Positions 1 through 9,691 are shown, counted from the stretch's first letter. The stretch: 64,000 nt of DNA from Hymenobacter sp. DG01 (GCF_006352025.1 NZ_CP040936.1:2728001-2792000), one strand, 5' to 3'. Notes: a model not told the origin generated them from the letters alone. Numbers and translations are program-made.

Positions 1-141
1 AAAGGAATACGCATAGCAACCGAACAATAAATCAGCAGAAGATGCCGCAAGCTACACCGGTTGCCGGGTTTTTCATTGGCTCCGGCTACCCCTGGCAAAC
101 CGCCTGACCCAAGCATTTTCAACTTGCCTATTACACGCAAA

Positions 142-175
142 AAGCCCCGTGCCTGCGAGAGCAGACACGGGGCTT
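142..175 (-). terminator. Intrinsic terminator of atpD-atpC
   Basis: GC-rich stem with arms 142-151 and 166-175 plus an inner stem CTGC/GCAG (153-156, 161-164) and a GAGA-type loop. Read on the minus strand it is followed by a run of T, and it lies 24 bases after the atpC stop. Confidence 0.85.
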
Positions 176-198
176 GGCAAGCTAGGTTTGTGAAGAAG

Positions 199-438
199 TT
201 ACGCCGAAGCGCCTTCCGCCAACACAATAACGTTGTTGCGGAGCACTTCTACTACCCCGCCTTCAATGCGGAAGCTGGTAGCGCCACCGTTCAGCACGAT
301 GTCGCCGGCCTGCAGTGCCGAAATCAGTGGAGCGTGGTTGTTGAGAACCTCAAACAGGCCATCAGCACCCGGAAACCGGGCCGATGTAACCTCGCCTTCA
401 AACACCTTGCGGTCGGGCGTGATGATTTCCAGATGCAT
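199..438 (-). CDS. atpC: ATP synthase F1 epsilon subunit, short form
   Basis: The 79-residue product begins MHLEIITPDRKVFEGEV, the usual start of the epsilon N-terminal beta-sandwich, with the conserved FPGADGLFEVLNNHAPLISAL stretch around residues 22-42. Epsilon is part of the central stalk of the F1 sector on the cytoplasmic face of the membrane and links rotation to catalysis. Many bacterial epsilons are about 130-140 residues long. This one stops after the beta domain and lacks the C-terminal helical hairpin that inhibits ATP hydrolysis, a short form seen in Bacteroidota. It lies 98 bases downstream of atpD on the same strand, with a palindrome in the spacer, and is followed by a terminator. 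No other ATP synthase genes are within reach downstream. Confidence 0.95.
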   Translation of the reverse strand: MHLEIITPDRKVFEGEVTSARFPGADGLFEVLNNHAPLISALQAGDIVLNGGATSFRIEGGVVEVLRNNVIVLAEGASA

Positions 439-444
439 ATTCTT

Positions 445-529
445 TGAGCTATTAGCTATTGGCTGTTAGCTATTAGCTGCTTGCTATAGCCCGGAGGCTA
501 ACAGCTAACAGCCAATAGCTAACAGCTCA
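445..529. repeat. Imperfect palindrome in the atpD-atpC spacer
   Basis: Arms 445-477 and 497-529 are 33 bases each and complementary except at two positions. They are built from iterations of GCTATTAGC/GCTAACAGC. The element sits inside an operon spacer, so it would form a long hairpin in the atpDC mRNA. Confidence 0.85.
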
Positions 530-536
530 AAAGAAA

Positions 537-2048
<1,512 letters not shown>

Positions 2049-2082
2049 TTATATAAGAGGATGGGTGCAACGTTTCAGGACG

Positions 2083-2114
2083 CAAAAGTACGGCTTAATC
2101 CCGGCATTGCCAAA
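2083..2114 (-). promoter_or_regulatory. Bacteroidota-type promoter of atpDC
   Basis: On the minus strand TTTG (2111-2114) is followed after 20 bases by TACTTTTG (2083-2090), matching the TTTG/TAnnTTTG consensus used by the Bacteroidota primary sigma factor. The predicted leader before atpD is about 35 bases. Confidence 0.7.
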
Positions 2115-2235
2115 GCCCCTCCGAACCCGGCTCCGTCAACTTTTTTTTCATAAGCTGAAGACCTGAAAATCAGCTTAGAAAGCCCGGCCGCACCCTTTTT
2201 GTGAGGTAGGCACCCGAAAAATTTTTACCGGGAAA

Positions 2236-2266
2236 TTTGCCTTGAATAAAAGCTGCCGTACATTTG
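2236..2266 (+). promoter_or_regulatory. Promoter of tRNA-Gln
   Basis: TTTG at 2236-2239 and TACATTTG at 2259-2266 are separated by 19 bases, a full match to the Bacteroidota promoter consensus. The tRNA starts about 43 bases downstream. Confidence 0.75.
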
Positions 2267-2308
2267 CACAACCAAACGGCATACTTACACCGGTAGCCGC
2301 CTGGAAAT

Positions 2309-2381
2309 TGTCCGATGGTGTAACTGGCAACACGCTTGATTTTGATTCAAGAAAGTCCAGGTTCGAGCCCTGGTCGGACAA
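2309..2381 (+). tRNA. tRNA-Gln (anticodon UUG)
   Basis: Cloverleaf by eye: acceptor TGTCCGA (2309-2315) pairs with TCGGACA (2374-2380). The anticodon stem CTTGA/TCAAG encloses the loop TTTTGAT, giving anticodon TTG. The T arm is CCAGG-TTCGAGC-CCTGG. The discriminator base is A at 2381 and the CCA end is not encoded. The gene has its own promoter and a strong terminator, so it is a monocistronic unit between atpD and prs. Confidence 0.95.
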
Positions 2382-2394
2382 CCGACAACCCAAC

Positions 2395-2447
2395 GCGAAA
2401 GGCGCTGATTCTTCCTAATCCGGAAGAGTCAGCGCCTTTCGCTTTTT
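2395..2447 (+). terminator. Intrinsic terminator after tRNA-Gln
   Basis: A 14-bp stem (2395-2408 with 2429-2442), extended by an inner TTCC/GGAA stem, is followed by TTTTT at 2443-2447. It ends 26 bases before the prs start. Confidence 0.9.
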
Positions 2448-2472
2448 ATTTCCCCCTCCACCTACCCCTTTC

Positions 2473-3402
2473 ATGTCACAGCAGGTAAAAATCTTTGCGG
2501 GCAATGCCTCCCGCGAACTGGGTCAGCAGATTGCCGCCGCCTACGGCACCCAGCTCGGCGACCTCAGCATTCAGCGCTTTGCCGATACGGAGCTCGGTCC
2601 TAGTTTCAACGAAAGCATCCGGGGCTGCGCCGTGTTCCTGATTCAGAGCACCAACCCGCCCGCCGAAAACCTGATGGAGCTGGCCCTGATGGTGGACGCC
2701 GCCAAGCGTGCCTCTGCTTATAAGGTGAACATTGTAATGCCCTACATGGGCTACGCGCGCCAAGACCGCAAAGACAAGCCACGCGTGAGCATTGGGGCCA
2801 AAGTAGTGGCCAACATGATCCAGAGCGTAGGCGCTGACCGCATGATGACCTGCGACCTGCACGCCGGCCAAATTCAGGGCTTCTTTGATATTCCGGTCGA
2901 TCATCTGGATGGGGCTACTGTGACGGCTCCTTATATCAAGTCACTGAACCTCGATAATCTGATTTTCGCTTCGCCCGACGTAGGGGGGGTAGTACGCACC
3001 CGGGCCTTCGCCAAGAAGTTCGGGGCCGAAATTGTGGTCTGCGACAAAATGCGTCTGCGGGCCAACGAAATTGCCTCCATGCAGGTAATCGGCGACGTGA
3101 CAGGCATGAACGTGGTGCTCGTGGACGACATCGTGGACACGGCCGGCACCATCTGTAAAGCCGCCGAGCTGCTGATGGAGCGCGGGGCCAAGTCAGTACG
3201 AGCTGTTATTACCCACGGGGTGCTGAGCGGCCCGGCTCACGAACGGATTCGGAACTCGGCGCTGGAAGAGCTGGTGATTACCGACACGCTGCCTTTGAAA
3301 GAAGAAAACCCCAAAATCAAGGTAATTTCCGTGGCTGGCTTGTTTGCCCAGGCTATCCGCAACGTGGTAACCCACGAGTCCATCAGCTCACTGTTTATTT
3401 AA
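2473..3402 (+). CDS. prs: Ribose-phosphate pyrophosphokinase
   Basis: The 309-residue enzyme transfers pyrophosphate from ATP to ribose 5-phosphate, giving PRPP for purine, pyrimidine, histidine and NAD synthesis in the cytosol. It shows the PRPP synthase flexible-loop region YARQDRKDKPR (around residues 95-105), the CDLHAGQIQGFF block, and the PRPP-binding motif VLVDDIVDTAGT near residues 215-226. Length is typical of class I enzymes. The ATG at 2473 gives the canonical start MSQQVKIFAGNASREL. The gene follows the tRNA terminator with a leader of only about 25 bases and no clear promoter of its own, so its promoter may overlap the terminator or the tRNA. A palindromic repeat separates it from rplY. 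Confidence 0.97.
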   Translation: MSQQVKIFAGNASRELGQQIAAAYGTQLGDLSIQRFADTELGPSFNESIRGCAVFLIQSTNPPAENLMELALMVDAAKRASAYKVNIVMPYMGYARQDRKDKPRVSIGAKVVANMIQSVGADRMMTCDLHAGQIQGFFDIPVDHLDGATVTAPYIKSLNLDNLIFASPDVGGVVRTRAFAKKFGAEIVVCDKMRLRANEIASMQVIGDVTGMNVVLVDDIVDTAGTICKAAELLMERGAKSVRAVITHGVLSGPAHERIRNSALEELVITDTLPLKEENPKIKVISVAGLFAQAIRNVVTHESISSLFI

Positions 3403-3414
3403 GAAGAGCCCTTT

Positions 3415-3513
3415 CTTGTCATCCTGAGCTTAAGCGAAGGACCTCTACTGAGGGTAACTGCTACCCCCTAACAGAAGCGGTAGAAGTCCTTCGCTTAGGC
3501 TCAGGATGACAAG
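3415..3513. repeat. GTCAT-family palindrome, prs-rplY spacer
   Basis: Arms 3415-3442 and 3486-3513 are 28 bases each and complementary at nearly every position. They start with TTGTCATCCTGAGC and continue through GCGAAGGAC. The loop-proximal part also pairs partially (CTCTAC with GGTAGA). Related elements occur at 4858-5020, 16817-16840, 41263-41356 and 48813-48900. Confidence 0.9.
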
Positions 3514-3543
3514 CGGCGGGAATGGGCTACCCATTACTCAAGC

Positions 3544-3574
3544 TTTCAACTCCCAAACAATCCGCTTATCTTTG
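3544..3574 (+). promoter_or_regulatory. Promoter of rplY
   Basis: TTTC (3544-3547), 19 bases, then TATCTTTG (3567-3574). The -7 element is a full TAnnTTTG match. The predicted transcript starts near 3580, downstream of several in-frame upstream codons, which supports the ATG at 3629 as the true start. Confidence 0.7.
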
Positions 3575-3628
3575 CGGCCCGTTTGCCTGCTGTGGGTAAG
3601 CGTTTTTATCTTTCAAAGAACACGTTTT

Positions 3629-4201
3629 ATGAAAAGCCTCGAGATTGTAGGGTTTAAAAGAGCGAATCTCGGTAAGAAGGATGCCAAGGCCCTGCGCCTG
3701 GACTCCTACGTACCTTGCGTACTGTACGGCGGTGCTGAACAAGTACACTTCTCGGCTCCGGCCATTCTGTTCCGCGAGCTGCTGTACACCCCCGAGGTGC
3801 ACATCGTGGAGCTGAACATTGAAGGCGACATCCGCCGCGCTATCGTGCAGGACGCCCAGTTCCACCCCGTGAACGAAATGCTGCTGCACGTTGACTTCCT
3901 GGAGCTGCAGGAAGGCAAAGAAGTAAAAATGGAAGTGCCCGTGAAATACGTTGGCACCTCGCCCGGCGTTCAGCAGGGTGGCAAGCTGGTAAGCAAGCTG
4001 CGCAAGCTGAAAGTAAAGGCTACCCCCGAAAACCTCCCCGATTTCGTAGAGGTAAACATTTCGGACCTGGGCCTGGGCAAGTCGATCAAAGTGAACAAGG
4101 TAGAAGCCCAAGGCTACACCATCCTCACCAACCCGCTGGCTCCTATTGCTACCGTGACCATTCCGCGTGGTCTGCGTGGCACGCTGCAGGCTGAGAAATA
4201 G
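3629..4201 (+). CDS. rplY: Large ribosomal subunit protein bL25 (general stress protein CTC type)
   Basis: The 190-residue protein starts MKSLEIVGFKRANLGKKDAKALR, the usual N-terminus of the 5S rRNA-binding L25 domain (about residues 1-90, with VPCVLYGG and HPVNEMLLHVDFLEL). A C-terminal beta domain of the TL5/CTC type follows (EVPVKYVGTSPGVQQGGKLV). It binds 5S rRNA in the large ribosomal subunit. The frame is open 41 codons further upstream, but the promoter at 3544-3574 and family alignment place the start at 3629. A terminator follows at 4223-4258. Placement directly before pth is a common bacterial order and links two translation genes. Confidence 0.95.
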   Translation: MKSLEIVGFKRANLGKKDAKALRLDSYVPCVLYGGAEQVHFSAPAILFRELLYTPEVHIVELNIEGDIRRAIVQDAQFHPVNEMLLHVDFLELQEGKEVKMEVPVKYVGTSPGVQQGGKLVSKLRKLKVKATPENLPDFVEVNISDLGLGKSIKVNKVEAQGYTILTNPLAPIATVTIPRGLRGTLQAEK

Positions 4202-4222
4202 TTTTTCGCACTGCCGAATCTT

Positions 4223-4260
4223 AAAATCCTGCTTTGCCTTGCGGCGGAGCAGGATTTTTT
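4223..4260 (+). terminator. Intrinsic terminator after rplY
   Basis: Ten-base arms 4223-4232 and 4249-4258 form a stem that runs into a T tract through 4260. Confidence 0.85.
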
Positions 4261-4267
4261 ACGTTTG
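4238..4267 (+). promoter_or_regulatory. Probable promoter of pth
   Basis: TACGTTTG at 4260-4267 is a full -7 match, 19 bases before the pth ATG. The -33 side is weaker: CTTG at 4238-4241 lies 18 bases away, inside the rplY terminator loop. Confidence 0.5.
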
Positions 4268-4285
4268 CGGTCCTAACTCTTCCCT

Positions 4286-4852
4286 ATGAAATTTCTTGTT
4301 CTCTGCCTGGGCAACATCGGACCAGAGTACGCCGACACCCGGCACAACGTGGGGTTTATGGTGGGCGACTACCTAGCCCGCAAGCACGAAGCCGCGCCCT
4401 GGGCGCTGGGCCGCCACGCCTTCACCACTGAAATCAAGCACAAAGGCCACACCTTCGTGCTGGTGAAGCCCACCACGTACATGAACCTAAGCGGGAAAGC
4501 GGCAGCTCACTGGCTGAGCGCCCTGAAAATCCCGAAGGAACAGATGGTAGTGGTGACCGACGACCTAGCCCTGCCTTTTGGCAAACTACGGCTGAAAGCC
4601 AAAGGCTCGGCCGGGGGCCAGAACGGCCTGAAGCACATTCAGGAAACCCTGAGCTCCGACGAATACGCCCGCCTGCGCTTCGGCATCGACTCCAGCTTCT
4701 CCAAAGGCCGGCAGGTGGACTACGTGCTCAGCCCGTTTGCAGCCGATGAAAAGATTGACTTGGAGGCTCGTTTAGAAAAGGCTGCCGAGGCCGTGCTGCT
4801 ATTTGGCACTGTGGGCTTGGAGCGCGCCATGAACGTGGTAAACGTGAAGTAG
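4286..4852 (+). CDS. pth: Peptidyl-tRNA hydrolase
   Basis: The 188-residue cytosolic enzyme cleaves the ester bond of peptidyl-tRNAs released from stalled ribosomes, recycling tRNA. It has the family N-terminus (LVLCLGNIGPEYADTRHNVGF) with the catalytic His at residue 20 and Asn at residue 10, the KPTTYMNLSGKA block, and the DDLALPFGKLRLKAKGSAGGQNGLKHI region with the assisting Asp near residue 95. The C-terminal FGIDS...YVLSPF motif is also present. Length is normal. It has a likely promoter immediately upstream and ends before a convergent terminator shared with metG. Confidence 0.97.
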   Translation: MKFLVLCLGNIGPEYADTRHNVGFMVGDYLARKHEAAPWALGRHAFTTEIKHKGHTFVLVKPTTYMNLSGKAAAHWLSALKIPKEQMVVVTDDLALPFGKLRLKAKGSAGGQNGLKHIQETLSSDEYARLRFGIDSSFSKGRQVDYVLSPFAADEKIDLEARLEKAAEAVLLFGTVGLERAMNVVNVK

Positions 4853-4857
4853 ATAGT

Positions 4858-5020
4858 TTGTCATGGCGAGGAGGCACGACGAAGCCATCCTTCCTCTTCT
4901 TTTGTGATAAGCCAGATAAACAGACAAGCCCTTACTTCCAGCTCGGAGGTAAGGGCTTGTCTGTTTCAGAGGGGTAGGGATTTGTCAGGAAGGATGGCTT
5001 CGGTACCCTCGCCATGACAA
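4858..5020. repeat. GTCAT-family palindrome enclosing a terminator
   Basis: Outer arms 4858-4894 and 4988-5020 pair over TTGTCATGGCGAGG, a gap, then CGAAGCCATCCTTCC. The convergent pth/metG terminator sits in its centre. Confidence 0.85.
4918..4966. terminator. Bidirectional terminator between pth and metG
   Basis: Perfect 18-base arms 4918-4935 and 4949-4966, with AAA on the left edge and TTT on the right, so it can terminate transcripts arriving from either side. Confidence 0.9.
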
Positions 5021-5028
5021 CGTTGCCA

Positions 5029-7074
5029 CTACGCCACGCCGGAGCCCGGCCGCACGGGGCTGCTGGGCTGCATCAGGCTCAGGGAGCCGTCGGCGTTTTC
5101 GGCCATCAGGAGCATGCCCTGGCTTTGGATGCCTTTGATTTCGCGGGGAGCTAGGTTGAGTAGCACCTGCACCTGCTGACCGATGAGGGCTTCGGGCAGG
5201 AAGTGCTCCGCAATGCCCGACACGATGGTGCGCGGCTCCTCGAAACCGAGGTCAACGCTTAGTTTCAGGAGCTTCTTGGTTTTGGCGACTTTCTCGGCGG
5301 CAACGATGGTGCCCACGCGCAAATCCATCTGCTGGAACTGCTCGAAGCTGACGTCGTCCTTGGCGGGGGCTGAAACAGCAGCGGCCAGCTCGTTGGCTTT
5401 CTTGGTGTCGAGGAGCTTCTGCACCTGCGCCTCTACCGTGGCGTCTTCAATTTTTGTGAACAGCAGCGCGGCTTCGGCCAGCTGGTGTCCGGGGGCCAGC
5501 AAATCGGGGCGGGCGGCTTGCGGCCAGGTACCTTTCTCGGTGTTGAGCATAGCGCCGAGGCGGGCAGCGGCAGTGGGCAGGAAGGGCTCCAGCAGCGTGA
5601 CCAGACTGGCGGCCAGCTGCAGGGATACATGCAGCACGGTTCCCGTGCGCGCCGCATCCTTCTTGATGAGCTTCCAGGGCTCCATATCGGCCAGGTACTT
5701 GTTGCCCAGGCGCGAGAGGTTCATCAGCTCGTTCAGCGCATCGCGGAAGCGGTAATTGTCAATCAGCTCCCCGATGCGCGCCGGGAACTCACTGAGCTGG
5801 CGCAGCACGTCCTCGTCCTCGGTGGTAAAGCCTACGGCGGCGGGCACTTTGCCCTCGAAGAACTTATGGGTGAGTACCACGGCCCGATTCACGAAGTTGC
5901 CCAGGTTGGCTACAAGCTCGTTGTTGTTGCGAGCCTGAAAATCCTTCCAGGTGAAGTCGTTGTCTTTGTTTTCGGGGGCATTGGCGCAGAGCACGTAGCG
6001 CAGCACGTCGGCTTGGCCGGGGAAATCCTGCAGGTACTCGTGCAGCCACACGGCCCAGTTGCGGCTCGTGGAAATCTTGTCGCCTTCCAGGTTCAGGAAC
6101 TCGTTGGCGGGCACGTTATCGGGCAGGATGTAGTCGCCGTGGGCCTTGAGCATCGCCGGGAAGATGATGCAGTGGAACACGATGTTGTCCTTCCCAATGA
6201 AGTGCACCAGCTTGGTGCCCTGGTCTTTCCAGTAGGTTTCCCAGGTGTCAGGCAGCAGGTCTTTGGTTGCCGAAATGTAGCCGATGGGCGCATCGAACCA
6301 CACGTAGAGCACTTTGCCCTCGGCCCCTTCTACCGGCACGGGCACACCCCAGTCCAGGTCGCGGGTTACGGCGCGAGGCTGCAGGCCTTGGTCGATCCAG
6401 GATTTACACTGTCCGTACACGTTGGCTTTCCAGTCTTGCTTGTGGCCTTCCACAATCCACTCGCGCAGCCAGGGCTCGTACTGGTCCAGGGGCAGGTACC
6501 AGTGCTTGGTTTCGCGCAGCACCGGCTGGTTGCCCGAGAGCATGGAGCGCGGGTTGATCAGCTCCGTAGGGCTGAGCGAGGTGCCGCATTTCTCGCACTG
6601 GTCGCCGTAGGCATTTTCGTTGCCGCAGTTGGGGCAGGTACCCACAATGTAGCGGTCGGCCAGAAACTGATCGGCTTTCTCGTCATAGTATTGCTGCGAG
6701 GTTTGCTCAATGAACTTGCCTTCCTCGTAGAGCTTGCGGAAAAAGCCGCTGGCAACCTGGGCGTGCGTTTGGGAGGAGGTGCGAGAATAGATATCGAAGG
6801 AGATGCCGAAATCCTGGAAGGAGTCGCGGATGATGGCGTTGTACTTGTCCACCACCTGCTGGGGCGTTACGCCTTCCTTCTGGGCCCGAATGGTAATGGG
6901 CACCCCGTGCTCGTCGGAGCCGCACACGAATTTCACATCGCGCTGCTGGGCGCGCAAGTAGCGGGCGTAGATATCGGCAGGAATGTACACGCCGGCCAGG
7001 TGGCCAATGTGCACCGGACCGTTGGCGTAGGGCAGGGCCGCCGTAACGGTGTAGCGTTGGGGAGCAGAAGACAT
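5029..7074 (-). CDS. metG: Methionyl-tRNA synthetase with C-terminal tRNA-binding domain
   Basis: The 681-residue enzyme charges tRNA-Met with methionine using ATP. The class I HIGH motif appears as HIGH in [11 protein letters not shown] (about residues 20-25). A zinc knuckle [18 protein letters not shown] lies near residues 145-162. The KMSKS loop has the Bacteroidota form KISTS within [14 protein letters not shown]. The anticodon-binding helical domain follows, then an EMAP/Trbp111-like tRNA-binding domain from about residue 575 ([20 protein letters not shown]). Length is typical of MetG with this appended dimerising domain. It is convergent with pth. A weak promoter-like TTCCTTTG is at 7137-7144 on the minus strand. 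Confidence 0.98.
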   Translation of the reverse strand: MSSAPQRYTVTAALPYANGPVHIGHLAGVYIPADIYARYLRAQQRDVKFVCGSDEHGVPITIRAQKEGVTPQQVVDKYNAIIRDSFQDFGISFDIYSRTSSQTHAQVASGFFRKLYEEGKFIEQTSQQYYDEKADQFLADRYIVGTCPNCGNENAYGDQCEKCGTSLSPTELINPRSMLSGNQPVLRETKHWYLPLDQYEPWLREWIVEGHKQDWKANVYGQCKSWIDQGLQPRAVTRDLDWGVPVPVEGAEGKVLYVWFDAPIGYISATKDLLPDTWETYWKDQGTKLVHFIGKDNIVFHCIIFPAMLKAHGDYILPDNVPANEFLNLEGDKISTSRNWAVWLHEYLQDFPGQADVLRYVLCANAPENKDNDFTWKDFQARNNNELVANLGNFVNRAVVLTHKFFEGKVPAAVGFTTEDEDVLRQLSEFPARIGELIDNYRFRDALNELMNLSRLGNKYLADMEPWKLIKKDAARTGTVLHVSLQLAASLVTLLEPFLPTAAARLGAMLNTEKGTWPQAARPDLLAPGHQLAEAALLFTKIEDATVEAQVQKLLDTKKANELAAAVSAPAKDDVSFEQFQQMDLRVGTIVAAEKVAKTKKLLKLSVDLGFEEPRTIVSGIAEHFLPEALIGQQVQVLLNLAPREIKGIQSQGMLLMAENADGSLSLMQPSSPVRPGSGVA

Positions 7075-7359
7075 ATAGAAAGCGAAAATCAGATTTTCAG
7101 GACGAAACCCAACCTAACCGGCGGGCAATGGGAGTGCAAAGGAACAAGTAAAAAGAGGAATCCGGCTTATCCGCTCTTACGGCCAGCCCCCTACCCCCGG
7201 CCGGGGCGCAAACCTGCCCAGCCGTCCAATTGCTGGAGCTAATCAGGATACTGCAGCTGCCTTAAAACAACCCAGCACGAAAATCTGTCCTTGCTTCTAG
7301 CCACTTATAGTAGAGTTCTGCCGTATTTGAAGGCGCACCTCCTCACTAACGCTTGCACT
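7075..7359. other. Divergent spacer between metG and the Lys/Ala-rich gene
   Basis: 285 bases with no gene seen. It must hold the promoters of both divergent genes, but only the imperfect TTCCTTTG (minus, 7137-7144) resembles the consensus. No riboswitch-like fold was recognised. Confidence 0.4.
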
Positions 7360-7971
7360 ATGAAAAATCAGAAACAGGAAAAACCTGCCAAGAAGGAAAA
7401 AACGGCGAAAGACCCGGCTGAAAAGGCGCAGCGCAAAGCTGCCAAAGCTGCCGAATCAGCTTCTTCTACCCTTACGGAGGCGCGGGCCAGCAAGAAAGTC
7501 AGCCAGAAAAAGGCCCTTAAAACTGCGGCTAAGCACCTGCAGAAGCGACTCGATGAGCGCATTGACGAAGTGGTGAAGCGCATTCGGAAGGAAACCAAGG
7601 CCAAGCTAAAGGAAGTAGTGAAAGATGCTACCCGCCGCCTCGACGTGGACATTGAGCACTTATTTGAAGAAGCCCTGCACACCATTGTGCGCCACCACGA
7701 AACGGGCACTCCTGGCGCCTCCGACAGTATTTCCACGCTGACGGAGCCCTCCACGGCTACCACCAACCTACCCGAAGCGCCCCCGATAGCCGCCCCGGCT
7801 TCGCGCCCCAGTCGCCCGGCCGCGCCTAAACCGGCTGCCAAAGTTTCGCCCACGGCTGCGCGGCCGCAGCCCAGCCGTTCTCGGCCCCCGGTTAAAAAGC
7901 CGGCCCCCTCTGCCAGCACGCCTTCCCCTACCCCCGATAATGAATCGAGCGTCAATGAGGTAGGACTGTAA
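7360..7971 (+). CDS. Lys/Ala-rich basic protein, possibly histone H1-like
   Basis: This 203-residue protein has three parts. The first 75 residues are very rich in Lys and Ala (MKNQKQEKPAKKEKTAKD). Residues of about 75-125 are amphipathic, charged and helical (LDERIDEVVKRIRKETKAKLKEVV). The tail from about 140 is rich in Pro, Ala, Ser and Thr. There is no signal peptide or membrane segment. Composition resembles bacterial histone H1-like DNA-binding proteins, but no family motif can be named, so this is inference. The frame is open 23 codons upstream, and the ATG at 7360 was chosen because it begins the charged domain. A bidirectional terminator follows at 8002-8035. Confidence 0.8.
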   Translation: MKNQKQEKPAKKEKTAKDPAEKAQRKAAKAAESASSTLTEARASKKVSQKKALKTAAKHLQKRLDERIDEVVKRIRKETKAKLKEVVKDATRRLDVDIEHLFEEALHTIVRHHETGTPGASDSISTLTEPSTATTNLPEAPPIAAPASRPSRPAAPKPAAKVSPTAARPQPSRSRPPVKKPAPSASTPSPTPDNESSVNEVGL

Positions 7972-8001
7972 GGGCGGCTTGTACTCTGCCTTAAAACAGT
8001 A

Positions 8002-8035
8002 AAACAGGCCCGCTGCCAGCGCAGTGGGCCTGTTT
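8002..8035. terminator. Bidirectional terminator
   Basis: Arms 8002-8011 and 8026-8035 (AAACAGGCCC/GGGCCTGTTT) enclose a loop that can itself pair. It lies between the convergent 7360-7971 gene and the 8084-8437 lipoprotein gene. Confidence 0.85.
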
Positions 8036-8083
8036 GTTTAAGTGGGTTTCCTACCCGGCTGGGAGGCCAAGGCACTTAGCGGC

Positions 8084-8437
8084 CTATTGCGGGGGTAGGC
8101 GCAGGGTATCGGCGGGGGCCCCGTTGAGGCGGCGCAGGCGAGTTTCGGGTGAGGTGGTATTGTTGTCGTTGGTGTTGAGGCTTTCGGGGCGCTTGCGGGA
8201 GTTGATGCCGCTGGCCTGCTCACCCAAAGGCACACGGCCGGGGGTAGCATCGGGCACGGAGCCGCCGTAGCCGGCGTTGCTGTTGTAGGCGGCCTGGCGG
8301 TCGGCATCGGTAAGAATGCGGGTGGGCGGCCTCCGCACGGCGCTTTCTTCGCCGGTGGTTTCCTGGGAGGTAGTGCACGCTGCCAGTACGGCCAGCACGG
8401 GCAGGGCAAAACGGCAGATATAGGAAGGCAGGCTCAT
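8084..8437 (-). CDS. Small putative lipoprotein of unknown function
   Basis: The 117-residue product begins with a short hydrophobic signal and a lipobox (VLAVLAAC) with Cys at residue 21, so it is predicted to be lipidated and envelope-anchored. The rest is polar, low in complexity and probably disordered (TRILTDADRQAAYNSNAGYGG and a C-terminal LRLPPQ). I do not recognise a domain. It starts 73 bases downstream of the DUF3050 gene on the same strand, with a hairpin in the spacer, so it is probably a separate unit. Confidence 0.75.
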   Translation of the reverse strand: MSLPSYICRFALPVLAVLAACTTSQETTGEESAVRRPPTRILTDADRQAAYNSNAGYGGSVPDATPGRVPLGEQASGINSRKRPESLNTNDNNTTSPETRLRRLNGAPADTLRLPPQ

Positions 8438-8446
8438 GGCTGTAAC

Positions 8447-8480
8447 AGAAGAAGCCAGCCCACGCGGGCCGGCTTCTTTG
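8447..8480 (-). terminator. Probable terminator of the DUF3050 gene
   Basis: Arms 8449-8461 and 8466-8478 pair with one A/C mismatch. On the minus strand the stem is followed only by a weak T-rich stretch. Confidence 0.55.
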
Positions 8481-8509
8481 CTAACGAACTGGCGGTCGGG
8501 AGGTTGGCC

Positions 8510-9304
8510 CTACCCCCGCGTTTGGGCTAAATCGGCTCGGATGCCGTCCCAGAGCGCCACGCGGGCCTGCATGCAGCGGACTGCCACTGCGCGGCTTTCC
8601 TGCCAGCGCTGGGCATCGGTGCCACATAGCTCGCGCACCATCTGCTGGGCCAAGGGGGTGTGCACCTCTTCATCCAGCTGGATATGGCGGTCTAGGTAGT
8701 ACGTAAAGGTGTCGAGCTGGCCAGGGAAGCGCTGACGCAGATCGTGCACCAAGTGGCGGAACATGTCCGGAATAACATCTTCCCGACCAAAGGTGAAGGC
8801 TGCGGCCACCGCGTGCGGCTTCCCTGATTCGATGATGCGGAAGGTATCCAGCACGAACTCCTGCACGGAAGCCGGGGCCTGCGCTTTCACCAGGGCCTCC
8901 CCTACCGTATCGCCCGCCGCCAAAGCAGCCAGTAGCCGCTCAATGGGCGCGGTATCGGCGCCGCACTCACGCATGGAGCGCAAATACAGCTCGAAATGGC
9001 TGGCGGGGTTGCCTTCGGGGTCCACATCCGTCTCCTCTTCCAGCACAATATCGTTGATGAGGCGGCGGGTAGCAGGGTTGCCGCGCGGCACCCAGGGCAC
9101 CTCCACGCAAGTAAGCTCCCGCTGCAGGGCCTTCAGCAGCGACATAAAATCCCACACGGCAAATACGTGGTGCTGCATGAACACACGCAAATCGGAGAGG
9201 GAGTGCAGCGAATGGTACACACCGTGCGCTACAAGCTGCTCCCGGGCCGGGCTTAGTGCGGCCTGCAGCTCGGCAATGGAATCGGAATAAACCTGGGTTG
9301 ACAT
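8510..9304 (-). CDS. DUF3050-family protein, heme-oxygenase-like fold
   Basis: The 264-residue protein starts MSTQVYSDSIAELQAAL and shows the DUF3050 signature blocks: VYHSLHSLSDLRVFMQHHVFAVWDFMSLLK near residues 28-57, the VPRGNPATRRLINDIVLEEETD segment, and YYLDRHIQLDEEVHTPLAQQM near residue 205. The His and Glu residues repeated along the helices fit a helical heme-oxygenase/iron-containing oxygenase-like fold, but the substrate is unknown. The frame stays open 115 codons further upstream through non-coding-looking DNA. The ATG at 9304 matches the family start and lies downstream of a TACTTTTG element at 9397-9404. Confidence 0.88.
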   Translation of the reverse strand: MSTQVYSDSIAELQAALSPAREQLVAHGVYHSLHSLSDLRVFMQHHVFAVWDFMSLLKALQRELTCVEVPWVPRGNPATRRLINDIVLEEETDVDPEGNPASHFELYLRSMRECGADTAPIERLLAALAAGDTVGEALVKAQAPASVQEFVLDTFRIIESGKPHAVAAAFTFGREDVIPDMFRHLVHDLRQRFPGQLDTFTYYLDRHIQLDEEVHTPLAQQMVRELCGTDAQRWQESRAVAVRCMQARVALWDGIRADLAQTRG

Positions 9305-9619
9305 AGAGAAACAGAAACAGTGCCCCACAGCATATGCCTCGGGACACCAACAAACGAAACGAGCCGCTGGGTTGGATTTGCCAACGCTCCTACCCGCAAA
9401 AGTAGAAGCGCCCAGTGAGCCAGTGCATATTTCTGGCTGACTGGCTACGAACCCACAGGGAGACGCCTGGTGCCTAGCGGAACGTCTTCCTACCCCTTTA
9501 CTGGATAGAAAGCTCCTTAAAGCTGCCGCGACAGTGGGCAAGCCCCGGTACCTGCGCTGCATAGCTATTCTTCTATGCTTTCGGGAACTGCAGCTACCCA
9601 ATGAGTTGTCTGTTTTCTC

Positions 9620-9664
9620 ACTCGCAGTTTCTTCCTCTCTCATTAACAATTAATTACTGCGAGT
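9620..9664. promoter_or_regulatory. Inverted repeat overlapping the typA -33 region
   Basis: ACTCGCAGT (9620-9628) and ACTGCGAGT (9656-9664) are perfect inverted copies 27 bases apart in AT-rich DNA. The right copy occupies the position where the -33 element would lie, so it could be an operator. This is inference. Confidence 0.4.
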
Positions 9665-9683
9665 TATTGCGCCAAACATTCCG

Positions 9684-9691
9684 TACCTTTG
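9684..9691 (+). promoter_or_regulatory. -7 element of the typA promoter
   Basis: TACCTTTG matches TAnnTTTG 19 bases before the typA ATG. No clear TTTG is present at the -33 position. Confidence 0.6.

Noticed and set aside
4234..4431. 65-codon plus-strand frame before pth
   Set aside because: Out of frame with pth and overlapping the rplY terminator.
5485..7242. 585-codon plus-strand open frame across metG
   Set aside because: Antisense shadow with low-complexity His/Val/Gly content; metG on the other strand is unambiguous.
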